Of a DNA stretch of 64,000 nucleotides, positions 52,683-61,647 are shown one piece after another (positions within the stretch are counted from its first letter, which is position 1; each line of letters starts with the position of its first letter). Position numbers and translations under genes: made by a program. The stretch is from Firm-04 sp964392175 (GTDB lineage Bacteria; Bacillota; Clostridia; Oscillospirales; Ruminococcaceae). The notes under the pieces are model-generated. The model made no database searches, had not been told where the DNA came from, and saw nothing but the letters and a program-made list of their open reading frames with translations. The stretch spans positions 1-64,000 of the forward strand of contig CAYMOJ010000001.1 in the NCBI GenBank assembly GCA_964392175.1, given 5' to 3'.

Positions 52683-54113
52683 ATGTTGAACCCGTTGCTT
52701 CGCAAAACCAAAATTGTATGTACCATGGGCCCCGCTACTGATTCCGATGCTGTGTTGCGACAAATGATGCAAGCCGGCATGAATGTTGCACGTTTTAATT
52801 TTTCACACTCCGTGTATGAAAAAGACCGCGAGCGTTTTGATCGCGTCGTACGCCTGCGCGAAGAGCTTGGGCTACCCATCGCCACTATGCTGGATACCAA
52901 AGGTCCCGAAGTGCGTCTGCGCAGCTTTCCGGATGGTCCTGTCGATATCAAGGAAGGTGATTCCTACACGCTCACTACTCGCGATGTGCCATGTGACGCC
53001 CATATCGGTAGCGTAAATTATGCCCGTTTGACTCACGATGTTAAGCCGGGCGACACTGTCATGATCAACGATGGTCTGGTGGAACTGGTGGTGGAGCAAG
53101 TATCTGCCACAGAGGTGGAGTGCCGCGTAGTATGTGGTGGTACACTTTCTGCCAATAAATCCTGTAATTTTCCCGGCGTGAATCTCTCCATGCCCTACCT
53201 CAGCGATGCAGATATGAATGATCTTGAATTTGGCGCAAAGCTCGGATTTGATTTCATTGCCGCAAGCTTCACCCGTACCGGCGCGGATATCCGCTACCTG
53301 CGTAAATTTACACAGAGCTTGGGATGGCACAATGTGCGCATCATTGCAAAGATTGAAAACCTTGAGGGCGTAAAAAATATTGATGAGATTCTTGAGGCAG
53401 CTGACGGCATCATGGTGGCGCGCGGCGATATGGGCGTGGAAATTCCCTTTGAGCAGATTCCTGCCATACAAAAAGAATTGATCCGTAAGGGCTACGAAGC
53501 CGGTAAGCAAGTGATCACCGCTACCCAGATGCTGGAATCTATGGTGCAGCACGCACGCCCCACACGTGCGGAAATTACCGATGTGGCAAACGCCATCTAC
53601 GATGGCACGAGTGCTTTAATGCTTTCCGGCGAAACCGCCGCAGGTCAATACCCTGTAGAAGCTGTGCGCACGATGGAACGCATTGCTGTGACCACCGAGC
53701 GCAATATTGATTATAAGCACCAATTCATGAATCGTGGCGCGGAGCACGTGGATATTGCCGATGCCATTGCACACGCAACGGTTACAACGGCTCATGATCT
53801 GGATGCAGACGCCATTATTACCGTAACAAAGGGTGGCGAAACCGCAAGACTGATTTCCAAGTATCGCCCCATGTTCCCCATCATCTCCTGCACAACAGAA
53901 CCGGTGGTGCAGCGCCAAATGAATCTTTCGTGGGGTGTGTATCCACTGGTGATTGACGAAGAAACAAACACCGATGACCTCTTCGCACACGCCGTGGAAG
54001 CCGCTTGCAAGGCAGGCTATACCGAACCTAGAGATCTGGTCGTCATCACCGCAGGTGTTCCCCTTGGCATTTCGGGTACTACGAATTTACTGAAGGTAGA
54101 AACCGTCGAATAA
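52683..54113 (+). CDS. pyk: Pyruvate kinase
   Basis: Converts phosphoenolpyruvate and ADP to pyruvate and ATP. At 476 residues it has the A, B and C domains without the extra C-terminal PEP-utiliser domain found in Bacillus. TKIVCTMGPAT opens it; LDTKGPEVR, IIAKIEN (catalytic Lys) and VARGDMGVEIP are present. ACAAGGAGG precedes the ATG. Confidence 0.97.
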   Translation: MLNPLLRKTKIVCTMGPATDSDAVLRQMMQAGMNVARFNFSHSVYEKDRERFDRVVRLREELGLPIATMLDTKGPEVRLRSFPDGPVDIKEGDSYTLTTRDVPCDAHIGSVNYARLTHDVKPGDTVMINDGLVELVVEQVSATEVECRVVCGGTLSANKSCNFPGVNLSMPYLSDADMNDLEFGAKLGFDFIAASFTRTGADIRYLRKFTQSLGWHNVRIIAKIENLEGVKNIDEILEAADGIMVARGDMGVEIPFEQIPAIQKELIRKGYEAGKQVITATQMLESMVQHARPTRAEITDVANAIYDGTSALMLSGETAAGQYPVEAVRTMERIAVTTERNIDYKHQFMNRGAEHVDIADAIAHATVTTAHDLDADAIITVTKGGETARLISKYRPMFPIISCTTEPVVQRQMNLSWGVYPLVIDEETNTDDLFAHAVEAACKAGYTEPRDLVVITAGVPLGISGTTNLLKVETVE

Positions 54114-54131
54114 CCGTTTTTCTAAAAGCTT

Positions 54132-54338
54132 CTATCTGTATTTCCCCGGTAGGTATTTCCGTATCCCTACCGGGGAAATTCTATATATGAAGGTTGCTTC
54201 AGCGATCATAATATCGCCTGCAAAGTGAACCAATACGCAGTCGTCATCCGTTATCTCTCCCATAGCAATATGGCGGTCAATACAAATATCCTCAGTGTGG
54301 GCACAGCGATAGGTACAAAGAAGCACACCGCAGTGCAT
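54132..54338 (-). CDS. Possible small gene downstream of spoIVA, 68 residues
   Basis: An open frame after spoIVA with AGAAGG upstream of ATG 54338; it is acidic and has several Cys and His. Its last 14 codons run through the hairpin at 54141-54178, which weakens the case. Not recognised. Confidence 0.25.
   Translation of the reverse strand: MHCGVLLCTYRCAHTEDICIDRHIAMGEITDDDCVLVHFAGDIMIAEATFIYRISPVGIRKYLPGKYR
54141..54178. terminator. Terminator between convergent pyk and spoIVA
   Basis: TTTCCCCGGTAGG and CCTACCGGGGAAA form a 13-bp stem with a 12-base loop. The T tracts are short on both sides; it may serve both directions. Confidence 0.75.
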
Positions 54339-54364
54339 CCTTCTGCGATGTGCTTTCAATATGT

Positions 54365-55837
54365 TCAAAGAATAAAGCAGATCAGCCCGCTGCACCCCTC
54401 ATTGATGACCCTTTCTAGCGTTTCTTGTAGCTTCATACGCGCCTCTGGGGGCATTTTGTAAAGCTTATTGTGCAATCCCTCATTGACCAACTCGTGCAGT
54501 GATTTGCCAAAGATATTGGAATCCCAGATTTTTGCGGGATTTTCCTCAAATTCGCGCAACAGATACAGCACTAGCTCTTCGCTCTGTTTTTCACTGCCCA
54601 CAATGGGGCTAACAGTGGTTTCAATCCCTGCACGCATAATATGCATAGAGGGTGCCGACGCACGTAGCCGTACGCCATATCTGCCACCCTGCTTGATCAT
54701 TTCCGGTTCTTCCAGTGTTAGCTCATCCGCCTCAGGCATAATGATGCCATAACCCGTTGCCTTTGCTTCCTCCAAGGCAGGGCGGATTTTTTCGTATTCC
54801 TTGCGAATACGACTCAACTCCAGTAGCACAGGGAACAATTCACTTTCACTGTGGATAGAAATACCTGTTTCTTCCCCCAACACGCGGTAAAACAACGAGG
54901 GATCCAGCACCAGACGGAGATCCACACAACCACTGCCAGGCTCAATACGACTGATGGCAGCCTCTTGCAAATATTCACAGTCTTGCAGCTTTCGCACCAT
55001 ACTTGCCGCATCGCACATCACAGAAAGCCCTGTTGCCGCCTGCCGCACTGCATCGAACACTGCTGTTTTCAGCCAATGTCCCTGCGCCAATGCAGGCAAC
55101 CAGCCCGCAGTTTCCACATTGATCTGCCGAATGGGAAACATATCCAACAGCCTTTCCATAATCTCCCGAATCGCAGCTTCGTCCAAATCCAAACAATTCA
55201 CTGCCATCACCGGTGTTTGATAGCACGCCTCTAGCGTTCTGGCAAGCTCCTGTGCCTGCGCACTGCGTGGCTCTACACAATTGAGCAGCACTGCGAAAGG
55301 CTTGCCAAGTGCTTTTAGCTCTGAGATGACCCGCTCCTCAGCCGCAGCATATTCTTCTCTGGGAATATCCGTAACGCTGCCATCAGTAGTGACCACCAGC
55401 CCCACAGTAGAATGCTCTGTAATGACCTTTTGTGTACCTAGTTCCGCTGCCATATTAAAAGGCACCGCTTCATCAAACCACGGAGTTTTCACCATACGCG
55501 GTGCTTCTTCTTCCAAATAGCCAAGACTTGCCGGCACGATGTATCCCACACAGTCAATCAGCCGCACAGCACATTCTGTACCTTCTCCCAATGCGATGCG
55601 CACAGCCTCTTCCGGAACAAATTTTGGCTCAGTGGTCATGATGGTCTTGCCACCCGCACTCTGCGGCAATTCGTCAATGGCACGCTCCCGTTTGGCATCC
55701 TGCGCAATGTTAGGAATCACCAAAGTTTCCATAAAACGCTTGATGAGCGTAGACTTGCCCGTGCGAACAGGCCCCACCACGCCAATATAGATATTGCCAC
55801 CTGTGCGTTTTGCAATATCGCGGTAGATATCATTCAT
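54365..55837 (-). CDS. spoIVA: Stage IV sporulation protein A
   Basis: A 490-residue ATPase that polymerises on the forespore surface as the base of the spore coat. Walker A GPVRTGKST is at 22-30; LIDCVGYIVPA and a VTTDGS segment follow. The C-terminal 60 residues (NKLYKMPPEARMKLQETLER) are the membrane/SpoVM-localising part. It starts 20 bases after sipL. Confidence 0.95.
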   Translation of the reverse strand: MNDIYRDIAKRTGGNIYIGVVGPVRTGKSTLIKRFMETLVIPNIAQDAKRERAIDELPQSAGGKTIMTTEPKFVPEEAVRIALGEGTECAVRLIDCVGYIVPASLGYLEEEAPRMVKTPWFDEAVPFNMAAELGTQKVITEHSTVGLVVTTDGSVTDIPREEYAAAEERVISELKALGKPFAVLLNCVEPRSAQAQELARTLEACYQTPVMAVNCLDLDEAAIREIMERLLDMFPIRQINVETAGWLPALAQGHWLKTAVFDAVRQAATGLSVMCDAASMVRKLQDCEYLQEAAISRIEPGSGCVDLRLVLDPSLFYRVLGEETGISIHSESELFPVLLELSRIRKEYEKIRPALEEAKATGYGIIMPEADELTLEEPEMIKQGGRYGVRLRASAPSMHIMRAGIETTVSPIVGSEKQSEELVLYLLREFEENPAKIWDSNIFGKSLHELVNEGLHNKLYKMPPEARMKLQETLERVINEGCSGLICFIL

Positions 55838-55857
55838 CGAGGTATTCTCTCCTTTGC

Positions 55858-57420
55858 TTACAGTACGATGGGAATCAGCAACATTTGTGATGCGGAAAGG
55901 GTATCGGCAGTACAGTCATTTTCCTCGCGAATCGCTTCTACAGAAGTGTGAAAACTCTTGGCGATTTCCCACAGTGATTCCTGCTCCTGCCCAAAATACA
56001 GTCGCAGCGCATAGCGATCATTACGCCCTAGCTGCTGCGCATCATCAATCTGTACATCCACTGCCAATGTATGAGATTGCTCTGCAGTACAATAGCCACA
56101 AAGCTGCAATTCGGTCTGCACCGATACGGTATCGGCAGCAGTAAGGGTATAGCTACAATTTACAAGCTGTATCATCGGCGTACCCAACTGATTCTGTCCG
56201 CAAATAAAGTGCATGGCAAGTGGCGCAGAAAGTGTTTCGCACTCTGTCATCAGGAATGGCTCTCCTTCAGCATCTGCCGCCAATACATAGTATTGTACTG
56301 CGCCGCAAAGCAACATTTGCTGTGCCTCGTCATCAGCAGCAATGTACAAATCTTTCGGCTCTGCCCACACAGTGTATACCTTGTCGATAACAGCATCGGC
56401 GCGGGAAAGCTTCGCTTGTAGCCGCAGCGTTTCCCGAATCGGCACCGGCACACCACGCAACGCAATAGATTCAGTCTGTACCGAAGTAGGATGTACGGTA
56501 GAATACAGATCGACTACCGGCTCAGAAATAGCAGCAGCCATTGCCTCACATAACAGACGCAGTTGCAGTTCGCAACGTAACAAACGGATATCTCCGTTTG
56601 CATCTGCTTCTGTGGTGATGTTCAACTCGGCAACTTCTGCTTGACTATGGCAGCGCATGGTATCCTCTAAACCCTGTAGCTCTACAATCTGACTAAAGGG
56701 CAAGGCAAATTGCATCGTTTCAACACCGCCTGTTGCAGTATACAAAAGCTGTACCAAAGCTTCCCCTTTGACCACCAGCTTGCCTGCCACGCACCGTGTT
56801 TCACTCACAGCAGCCTGCACGCGATCACGCAAAAGCGTCAGCAACGGCGGTTGCGTATCCGGGAGCGTGATTTCCTCGCTAAGCAGGCAGGATTTCTGTG
56901 TCCGTATCACACGAGAAAGATATGTCATCGGCTCTTTGCGGCAACGGATATGCAAGCCCGCTACATCGCAAAGGATCTCTTTTTTGGTTTCTGCCGTAAA
57001 ATGTACTGCAATGCGCATCGCACCGCGCACATCAATACGGCGACTGTTGATTGCACGACAATTCAGATAGCCGGTTGAGGGCAGAATCTGTACACCGATA
57101 CTGTCGCAATCGCAGCCACTTGGCAAAGAAAGCTGCTTTGTGTATTCCATGCGCTGTGTTACGCACTGAACAGTCACCGATTGCTCGGCACAGTACCAAA
57201 TACGTAACTTTACGCACAGTACATAGGAAAGCTCGCCATCCTTACATTCCCATTGCAGCACAGTCGGCTCTGCGGAGCAATGCACTAGCCGAAAGAAATC
57301 AGGAAAATAATCGGGCAGTACATAATCCAGTTCTACGCTTTGCTCCTGCACGATTTCGGGAATCTGCACGGGCATACAGACGGTTTCACGGGTCAATTTG
57401 CATTCATTGGATGTAACCAT
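55858..57420 (-). CDS. sipL: SipL-like spore coat protein (DUF3794/SPOCS and LysM)
   Basis: A 520-residue protein with repeated SPOCS/DUF3794 domains and a C-terminal LysM (YFGQEQESLWEIAKSFHTS, residues about 475-520). In Clostridioides difficile SipL binds SpoIVA through LysM to attach the coat; here the two genes are adjacent. GGAGG lies eight bases before ATG 57420. Mother-cell expression under sigma-E is expected. Confidence 0.88.
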   Translation of the reverse strand: MVTSNECKLTRETVCMPVQIPEIVQEQSVELDYVLPDYFPDFFRLVHCSAEPTVLQWECKDGELSYVLCVKLRIWYCAEQSVTVQCVTQRMEYTKQLSLPSGCDCDSIGVQILPSTGYLNCRAINSRRIDVRGAMRIAVHFTAETKKEILCDVAGLHIRCRKEPMTYLSRVIRTQKSCLLSEEITLPDTQPPLLTLLRDRVQAAVSETRCVAGKLVVKGEALVQLLYTATGGVETMQFALPFSQIVELQGLEDTMRCHSQAEVAELNITTEADANGDIRLLRCELQLRLLCEAMAAAISEPVVDLYSTVHPTSVQTESIALRGVPVPIRETLRLQAKLSRADAVIDKVYTVWAEPKDLYIAADDEAQQMLLCGAVQYYVLAADAEGEPFLMTECETLSAPLAMHFICGQNQLGTPMIQLVNCSYTLTAADTVSVQTELQLCGYCTAEQSHTLAVDVQIDDAQQLGRNDRYALRLYFGQEQESLWEIAKSFHTSVEAIREENDCTADTLSASQMLLIPIVL

Positions 57421-57479
57421 ATCATTCGCCTCCGGGACACAGCAGTATTTTTTTCGGTTTGCACTGCCGCGCATGATAC

Positions 57480-57506
57480 AGTGTATGCCTGTCTGCTGCA
57501 AAATAG
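57480..57506 (-). promoter_or_regulatory. Possible sigma-E promoter of sipL-spoIVA
   Basis: On the minus strand CATACACT (57487-57480) resembles the sigma-E -10 (CATACAnT), with CTATTT about 13-14 bases upstream as a weak -35. No sigma-A-like promoter is evident there. Confidence 0.35.
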
Positions 57507-57585
57507 AACCGTTCATCTCTTGACGAATACGCACAATTATGATATGATGAACATAGTTTCACGCACGGCAGTTCACATTCACAGC

Positions 57586-57621
57586 AAAAAACGGCTGCCA
57601 ACTTTTTTTGTTGACAACCGT
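57586..57621 (-). terminator. Aldose epimerase terminator
   Basis: On the minus strand ACGGTTGTCAAC pairs with GTTGGCAGCCGT (two G-U pairs) and runs into TTTTT. Confidence 0.85.
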
Positions 57622-57641
57622 TTACTTTTGATATCCAATTT

Positions 57642-58646
57642 TTATTCAGTAAAGAAGCGCTGATTCGCCTCAAAAGTGCCATGAGGGCGCAGCTCCAGAT
57701 AGCCTGTAACATCCGTCGGTAGATTCAAATTCGGTGCATCGATCATAGCAGTCATTGGCTCTGGGCAAAAATACCCGTTAAAGCCTTGATCGTTCCATAT
57801 GATCCAGAACTTGTACTGCTCACTGACCTGGTAGCAGATCTTCTTGCCACTCACCTGATCCTCCACCACACAGCCATAAAAACTCTGCTCATCCAGCAGA
57901 CCCGTTTCCGCTTGGTACATATCATTACTGATATTTTGCAGCACGGGGCACTTCGTACCATTTTTGTACTCCAGATCCGACAGCTTTGGCTCCAGCAAAC
58001 GCTCTGTCGGCAAGCAGCGATCATTTAACTCACAACGCTTGCCAATCGGCACGGTCAAGCGCATATCCTCTGCTTTTGCGCCATCCAGAAAAGGTGCTTG
58101 AATGGTTGTATGCGTTGCCACAGAAATGGGCAGCATTTTCTCGGAAAGATTGGTAATGGCGATATGATGCTCCAGCCCACATTCACTGAGGGTAAAGGTC
58201 AGCTCTGCCAGAAAGCGCAAGGGCATATGCGCAAAAAACGGATCATTTTCATCATAACGATACTGCGTTTTAACCACCGCACAGTTTTCATCTGCATGCT
58301 GTAGTACAACGGTATGTACACGCTTATGCAAAAAGCCGTGGATATGATTATGATACGGTGCTGCCTCATTGACCGGCAGCTGGTAGAACCCATCTGAAGT
58401 TTTCAGCACGCCATCTGCAAAACGGTTTGGCAGATACAAGGTGGGCAGCCCCCATACTTCAGCAGATTGCAGCAACGATTCGGCGGTATTTTCCTCATTC
58501 CACCGAAAAACCTCGATGCCGTTCTCCACATCTCGCAGGCGGATGACATTGGAACCAAGCTCGTATGCAACATAGGCTTCATATCTTCCGGCTGTCAGCT
58601 TAATACACGGTGTTCCGTTCAGAATGACCTGTTCTGTAGTATTCAT
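57642..58646 (-). CDS. Aldose 1-epimerase family protein
   Basis: A 334-residue beta-sandwich mutarotase-like protein. NHIHGFLHK and VATHTTIQAPF hold the conserved histidines, and the C-terminal YLELRPHGTF the likely glutamate. It would interconvert alpha and beta sugars released from polysaccharide. AAGGAGG precedes ATG 58646, and it has its own promoter and terminator. Confidence 0.82.
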   Translation of the reverse strand: MNTTEQVILNGTPCIKLTAGRYEAYVAYELGSNVIRLRDVENGIEVFRWNEENTAESLLQSAEVWGLPTLYLPNRFADGVLKTSDGFYQLPVNEAAPYHNHIHGFLHKRVHTVVLQHADENCAVVKTQYRYDENDPFFAHMPLRFLAELTFTLSECGLEHHIAITNLSEKMLPISVATHTTIQAPFLDGAKAEDMRLTVPIGKRCELNDRCLPTERLLEPKLSDLEYKNGTKCPVLQNISNDMYQAETGLLDEQSFYGCVVEDQVSGKKICYQVSEQYKFWIIWNDQGFNGYFCPEPMTAMIDAPNLNLPTDVTGYLELRPHGTFEANQRFFTE

Positions 58647-58686
58647 GAATTAGCCTCCTTACTGATGCAATTCCATGCATTGCTAC

Positions 58687-58715
58687 ATTATACCATATTT
58701 TCATGGAAAAGGCAA
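58687..58715 (-). promoter_or_regulatory. Aldose epimerase promoter
   Basis: On the minus strand TTGCCT (58715-58710) and TATAAT (58692-58687) with a 17-base spacer and TGG extended -10. Confidence 0.78.
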
Positions 58716-58793
58716 GCATCGCACACTTTTTTGGGCATTCTGCACGAATATAATCAAAATTTTTGGGCATAACGCAAAAAGAAATCGCCCGAA

Positions 58794-58825
58794 GGTCTGT
58801 TGTTTTCCCAAAAACGACACAGACC
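58794..58825 (-). terminator. Possible terminator after the DUF378 gene
   Basis: GGTCTGT and ACAGACC form a 7-bp stem with an 18-base loop. A T-rich stretch follows only after 12 bases, so it is weak. Confidence 0.35.
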
Positions 58826-58849
58826 AACAGACGATTCCGTGGGGCTTTT

Positions 58850-59059
58850 TCAGGCTTCGGAATGCATCAGACTGCGGCTTCTGAACAGGAAGGTAATACA
58901 CCATACTGCAGAAAGTGCAACCAGAATATAGATCACTCGGCTGACGATCGAGGCAGCACCGCCAAAGAGAAACGCCACCAGATCCAGCTCAAAAATACCC
59001 ACAAGACCCCAGTTGATCCCGCCAATCACCAGCAAGATCAACGCCAGCTTATCCCACAT
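58850..59059 (-). CDS. DUF378 family membrane protein
   Basis: A 69-residue protein with two membrane helices and the INWGLVGIF signature of DUF378. GAGGGA lies seven bases before ATG 59059. Function unknown in the family. Confidence 0.85.
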   Translation of the reverse strand: MWDKLALILLVIGGINWGLVGIFELDLVAFLFGGAASIVSRVIYILVALSAVWCITFLFRSRSLMHSEA

Positions 59060-59176
59060 AAAAGATTCCCTCGCTTTGTGGTTTTTGCCGCATATACTGC
59101 GGTATGGATAGTATAAACCGCATCTAAAAAAAAATACACAGGGCTTCGCCAAAGCGAAAAGAAAGGTTTGGTTTCT

Positions 59177-59833
59177 ATGACATATTGTTCCATCATCGTT
59201 TTACAACGTTTCCATTTTTGGTTGATCACAATTTGCAGCATCTTGATATTGTGCCTGCTCATCTCTATGCTGTTGTGGGTGCAAAATCGCAGAAGAAAAC
59301 AGCGGGGCATTGTAGGAGAACGCAAAGTCGCAAGGGTTCTGCGACGATTTGCCAGGAAACGCGGTGCTGTGCTGATCAACAGCCTGTATTTGCCACTATA
59401 TGACGGCTGCACCGAAATCGATCATTTTCTTTGTGGCAGCTTTGGAGTAATCGTGGTGGAAACCAAAAACATCGGTGGCACGGTAAGTGGCAGCGGCGAG
59501 TATCTCGTTCAACAGATCGGAAGAAAAAACCGCAAACTGCATCATCCGCAAAAGCAAAACGAAACGCATATTCGTAATGTGGAGCATCACTTGCGAAGGG
59601 CAGGGCTGAACGATGTGCCCGTGCGCGGCTATGTGGTATTTTCAAATCCCAAAGTAGTGCTGAAAACCAAAGCAGGGTTGACGTTGCCCGAACTGGCTAC
59701 CGCACTGCAAAAGCTACCAAATGGACACTGCGACGGCAAAAAAATCGAAAGGGCTTTGCGCGCCGTACAGGTGCGCTCACCCTTTCGTAAGCTATGGCAT
59801 GATCTAAAATTACATCGTGCAAAGCGTACCTGA
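59177..59833 (+). CDS. NERD-domain protein with an N-terminal membrane anchor
   Basis: A 218-residue protein: one membrane helix (about 14-35) and a NERD (nuclease-related) domain at 47-165. GERKVARVL, EIDHFLCG and VVETKN carry the predicted nuclease residues (Glu, Asp, Glu-x-Lys). A basic C-terminal tail follows. Whether it cuts DNA is unknown. ATG 59177 has AAAGG ten bases upstream. It converges on the expansin gene. Confidence 0.82.
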   Translation: MTYCSIIVLQRFHFWLITICSILILCLLISMLLWVQNRRRKQRGIVGERKVARVLRRFARKRGAVLINSLYLPLYDGCTEIDHFLCGSFGVIVVETKNIGGTVSGSGEYLVQQIGRKNRKLHHPQKQNETHIRNVEHHLRRAGLNDVPVRGYVVFSNPKVVLKTKAGLTLPELATALQKLPNGHCDGKKIERALRAVQVRSPFRKLWHDLKLHRAKRT

Positions 59834-59851
59834 CAGCCATTTGCGCAATGG

Positions 59852-60727
59852 TCATGCAGGGAAATTTTTCTGCCCGATATAGACCTCATCCGGAGAAAGC
59901 GGCACTGTTTCCTCTACGATCTGTCCGTAAATATCGGTAATACGGAAAGTAAAAGGCCCACTGCCCGCGCCGGAGCAGGTAAAATAATTGTCGTTACGGC
60001 GGGTAAGCGTTTTATAGGTGCCGTCTGCTTGCAACAGTTCAAGACTGTAGATGGGATACACATGATAGCGGATCTGCAAGGAAAACCATGAAGAGGAACT
60101 ATCAGAGGAAAATTGATAGTACATTCCCTCCTCAGTGGGGTATGGAATAATCGTCCAGGTGATGTCGATTCTGCCTGCGTTCAATGATGCGATCTGTTCA
60201 AAGGCAGCAGTATTCAGATCCAGATTCCCTTCACTTTGCCCCGAACGATCTGTCACATACACATTCACAGATTTGCCGCTGCTGTTCACCACTTCCAGAT
60301 ATGCACCTGCCAGCATAGAACCATGATAATCGGTAGTGTTGATCGCTGTCACATAGATGCCATCAGGCACCGGTGCCAGTGAAGCATTGCCGCTTTCGAT
60401 GCCGCCATCATAATAGGATGCCTCGCCCGTATGCACTGTACCCATTGGTTCCAGTATCCAGTCACCGGTTGGGTCATCATTTCGTCCGATGGTAGTATAC
60501 CCCATCAGGTGGCTGTCGATCATCATATATTCAATCAACGCACTGCTATTAGGCTCTGCCAACGCTTCTCGCTTTTTTAGTACAAGATCAAAGGCTGTGA
60601 TGTTGTTGTCGCCATCCATATCATATGTAGCAGCTGATGCCGTAGGTATCACCAGCATCATACTAAGTAACGCTACGACGCACAAGCGGCTGCCGATCCT
60701 GCGTACATCTTTCGCAAAAGAACGCAT
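59852..60727 (-). CDS. Bacterial expansin with an N-terminal dockerin-like repeat
   Basis: A 291-residue secreted protein (signal peptide cut near ASA, residue 32). A single calcium-loop repeat (DMDGDNNITAFDLVLKKR) resembles half a dockerin. From about residue 83, GEASYYDGG begins an expansin-type double-psi barrel with VTDRSGQSEGNLDLN and ITWTIIPYP, and the last 100 residues form a CBM63-like domain. Expansins loosen cellulose networks without hydrolysis. ATG 60727 is used; GTG 60733, overlapping the upstream stop (GTGA), is equally possible. Last gene of the rsmE operon. Confidence 0.85.
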   Translation of the reverse strand: MRSFAKDVRRIGSRLCVVALLSMMLVIPTASAATYDMDGDNNITAFDLVLKKREALAEPNSSALIEYMMIDSHLMGYTTIGRNDDPTGDWILEPMGTVHTGEASYYDGGIESGNASLAPVPDGIYVTAINTTDYHGSMLAGAYLEVVNSSGKSVNVYVTDRSGQSEGNLDLNTAAFEQIASLNAGRIDITWTIIPYPTEEGMYYQFSSDSSSSWFSLQIRYHVYPIYSLELLQADGTYKTLTRRNDNYFTCSGAGSGPFTFRITDIYGQIVEETVPLSPDEVYIGQKNFPA

Positions 60728-60729
60728 CC

Positions 60730-61038
60730 TCACACCTGCTCTTTCCTATCGTTGGTATCCGTTGCAGTTTCCCCATCAGAGGACATTTGTGCTTCCTGCG
60801 ATGTATCTGCCGGTAGTGCTGCCTGTACATCGTAAATACTCTTTATCTGCGCGCATCGGGGATCCACTGCGCCCTGCGCGGAATTTTTTTTGTTCTTCGC
60901 GCGCAAAAGGAGCTTATCAACCTGCTTTGCCATCCATGGTGTCAACACGGCAAGCACAAAGATGATCGCCATGATCAGCATCACAATCAAGCCGTATTTG
61001 AGTACCACGGTAAAGAAATCTACATTTTCATTTTGCAT
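60730..61038 (-). CDS. Small single-pass membrane protein, 102 residues
   Basis: One membrane helix (about 13-36) followed by a basic patch and an acidic Ser/Thr/Gln-rich tail. The layout is like OadG-type subunits, but no family motif supports this. AGGAGGTG lies about 12 bases before ATG 61038. It overlaps the expansin GTG start and may be co-expressed with it. Confidence 0.68.
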   Translation of the reverse strand: MQNENVDFFTVVLKYGLIVMLIMAIIFVLAVLTPWMAKQVDKLLLRAKNKKNSAQGAVDPRCAQIKSIYDVQAALPADTSQEAQMSSDGETATDTNDRKEQV

Positions 61039-61044
61039 ATGCGA

Positions 61045-61647
61045 TCATTGCACCTCCTGTAGGGGCTGTACATCCTTGGTGATGAACACCGCAAAGGGTG
61101 GATCCCCTGTACGATTGGGAAACTGACATTGTACTACGGTATAATAGCGGCTGTCCAGCGATGCGATATATGCAAGCAACGCGTCACGCTCAGTGTAACC
61201 GTTTGCGCCACCATAATAAATGCAAAGTGAAAGCAATCCGCCCACCCTTAACAGCGCAAGGGCAGCATTCAATGCAGCGATACTGGAATCGGCATGAGTA
61301 AAGATCTCGTGACTGCCCTTTGGCAACCATCCAAAATTGAACACAATGGCTGAAACCGTACCATCAGCAGCATACTGCCGCATATTCGCGTGAGAATCCA
61401 GGTGCAGCTCGGCATGATATCCTTTTTCATCCAGCAATGCCCTGGTACTCGCAATGGCATCGGGCTGAATATCAAAAGCAAGCACCGTACCCTGCCGCCC
61501 TGTCAGTTCACACAACAATGCGGTATCGAATCCTCTGCCTGCGGTAGCATCAATGCAAAAGTCCCCCGGCTGAATATGCGCACGCAGCACGCGGTGGGTA
61601 ATTTCCAATGCTCCCAGCTGTCGCTTTGCTTTCTTTTTTTCACTCAT
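61045..61647 (-). CDS. mnmM: MnmM/YtqB-family tRNA methyltransferase
   Basis: A 200-residue SAM methyltransferase. DATAGRGFDTALL is the SAM loop and FNFGWLPKGSHEIFT matches YtqB, recently identified as MnmM, which makes mnm5(s2)U34 in tRNAs of Firmicutes. ATGA overlap with the phosphatase upstream. Confidence 0.85.
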   Translation of the reverse strand: MSEKKKAKRQLGALEITHRVLRAHIQPGDFCIDATAGRGFDTALLCELTGRQGTVLAFDIQPDAIASTRALLDEKGYHAELHLDSHANMRQYAADGTVSAIVFNFGWLPKGSHEIFTHADSSIAALNAALALLRVGGLLSLCIYYGGANGYTERDALLAYIASLDSRYYTVVQCQFPNRTGDPPFAVFITKDVQPLQEVQ

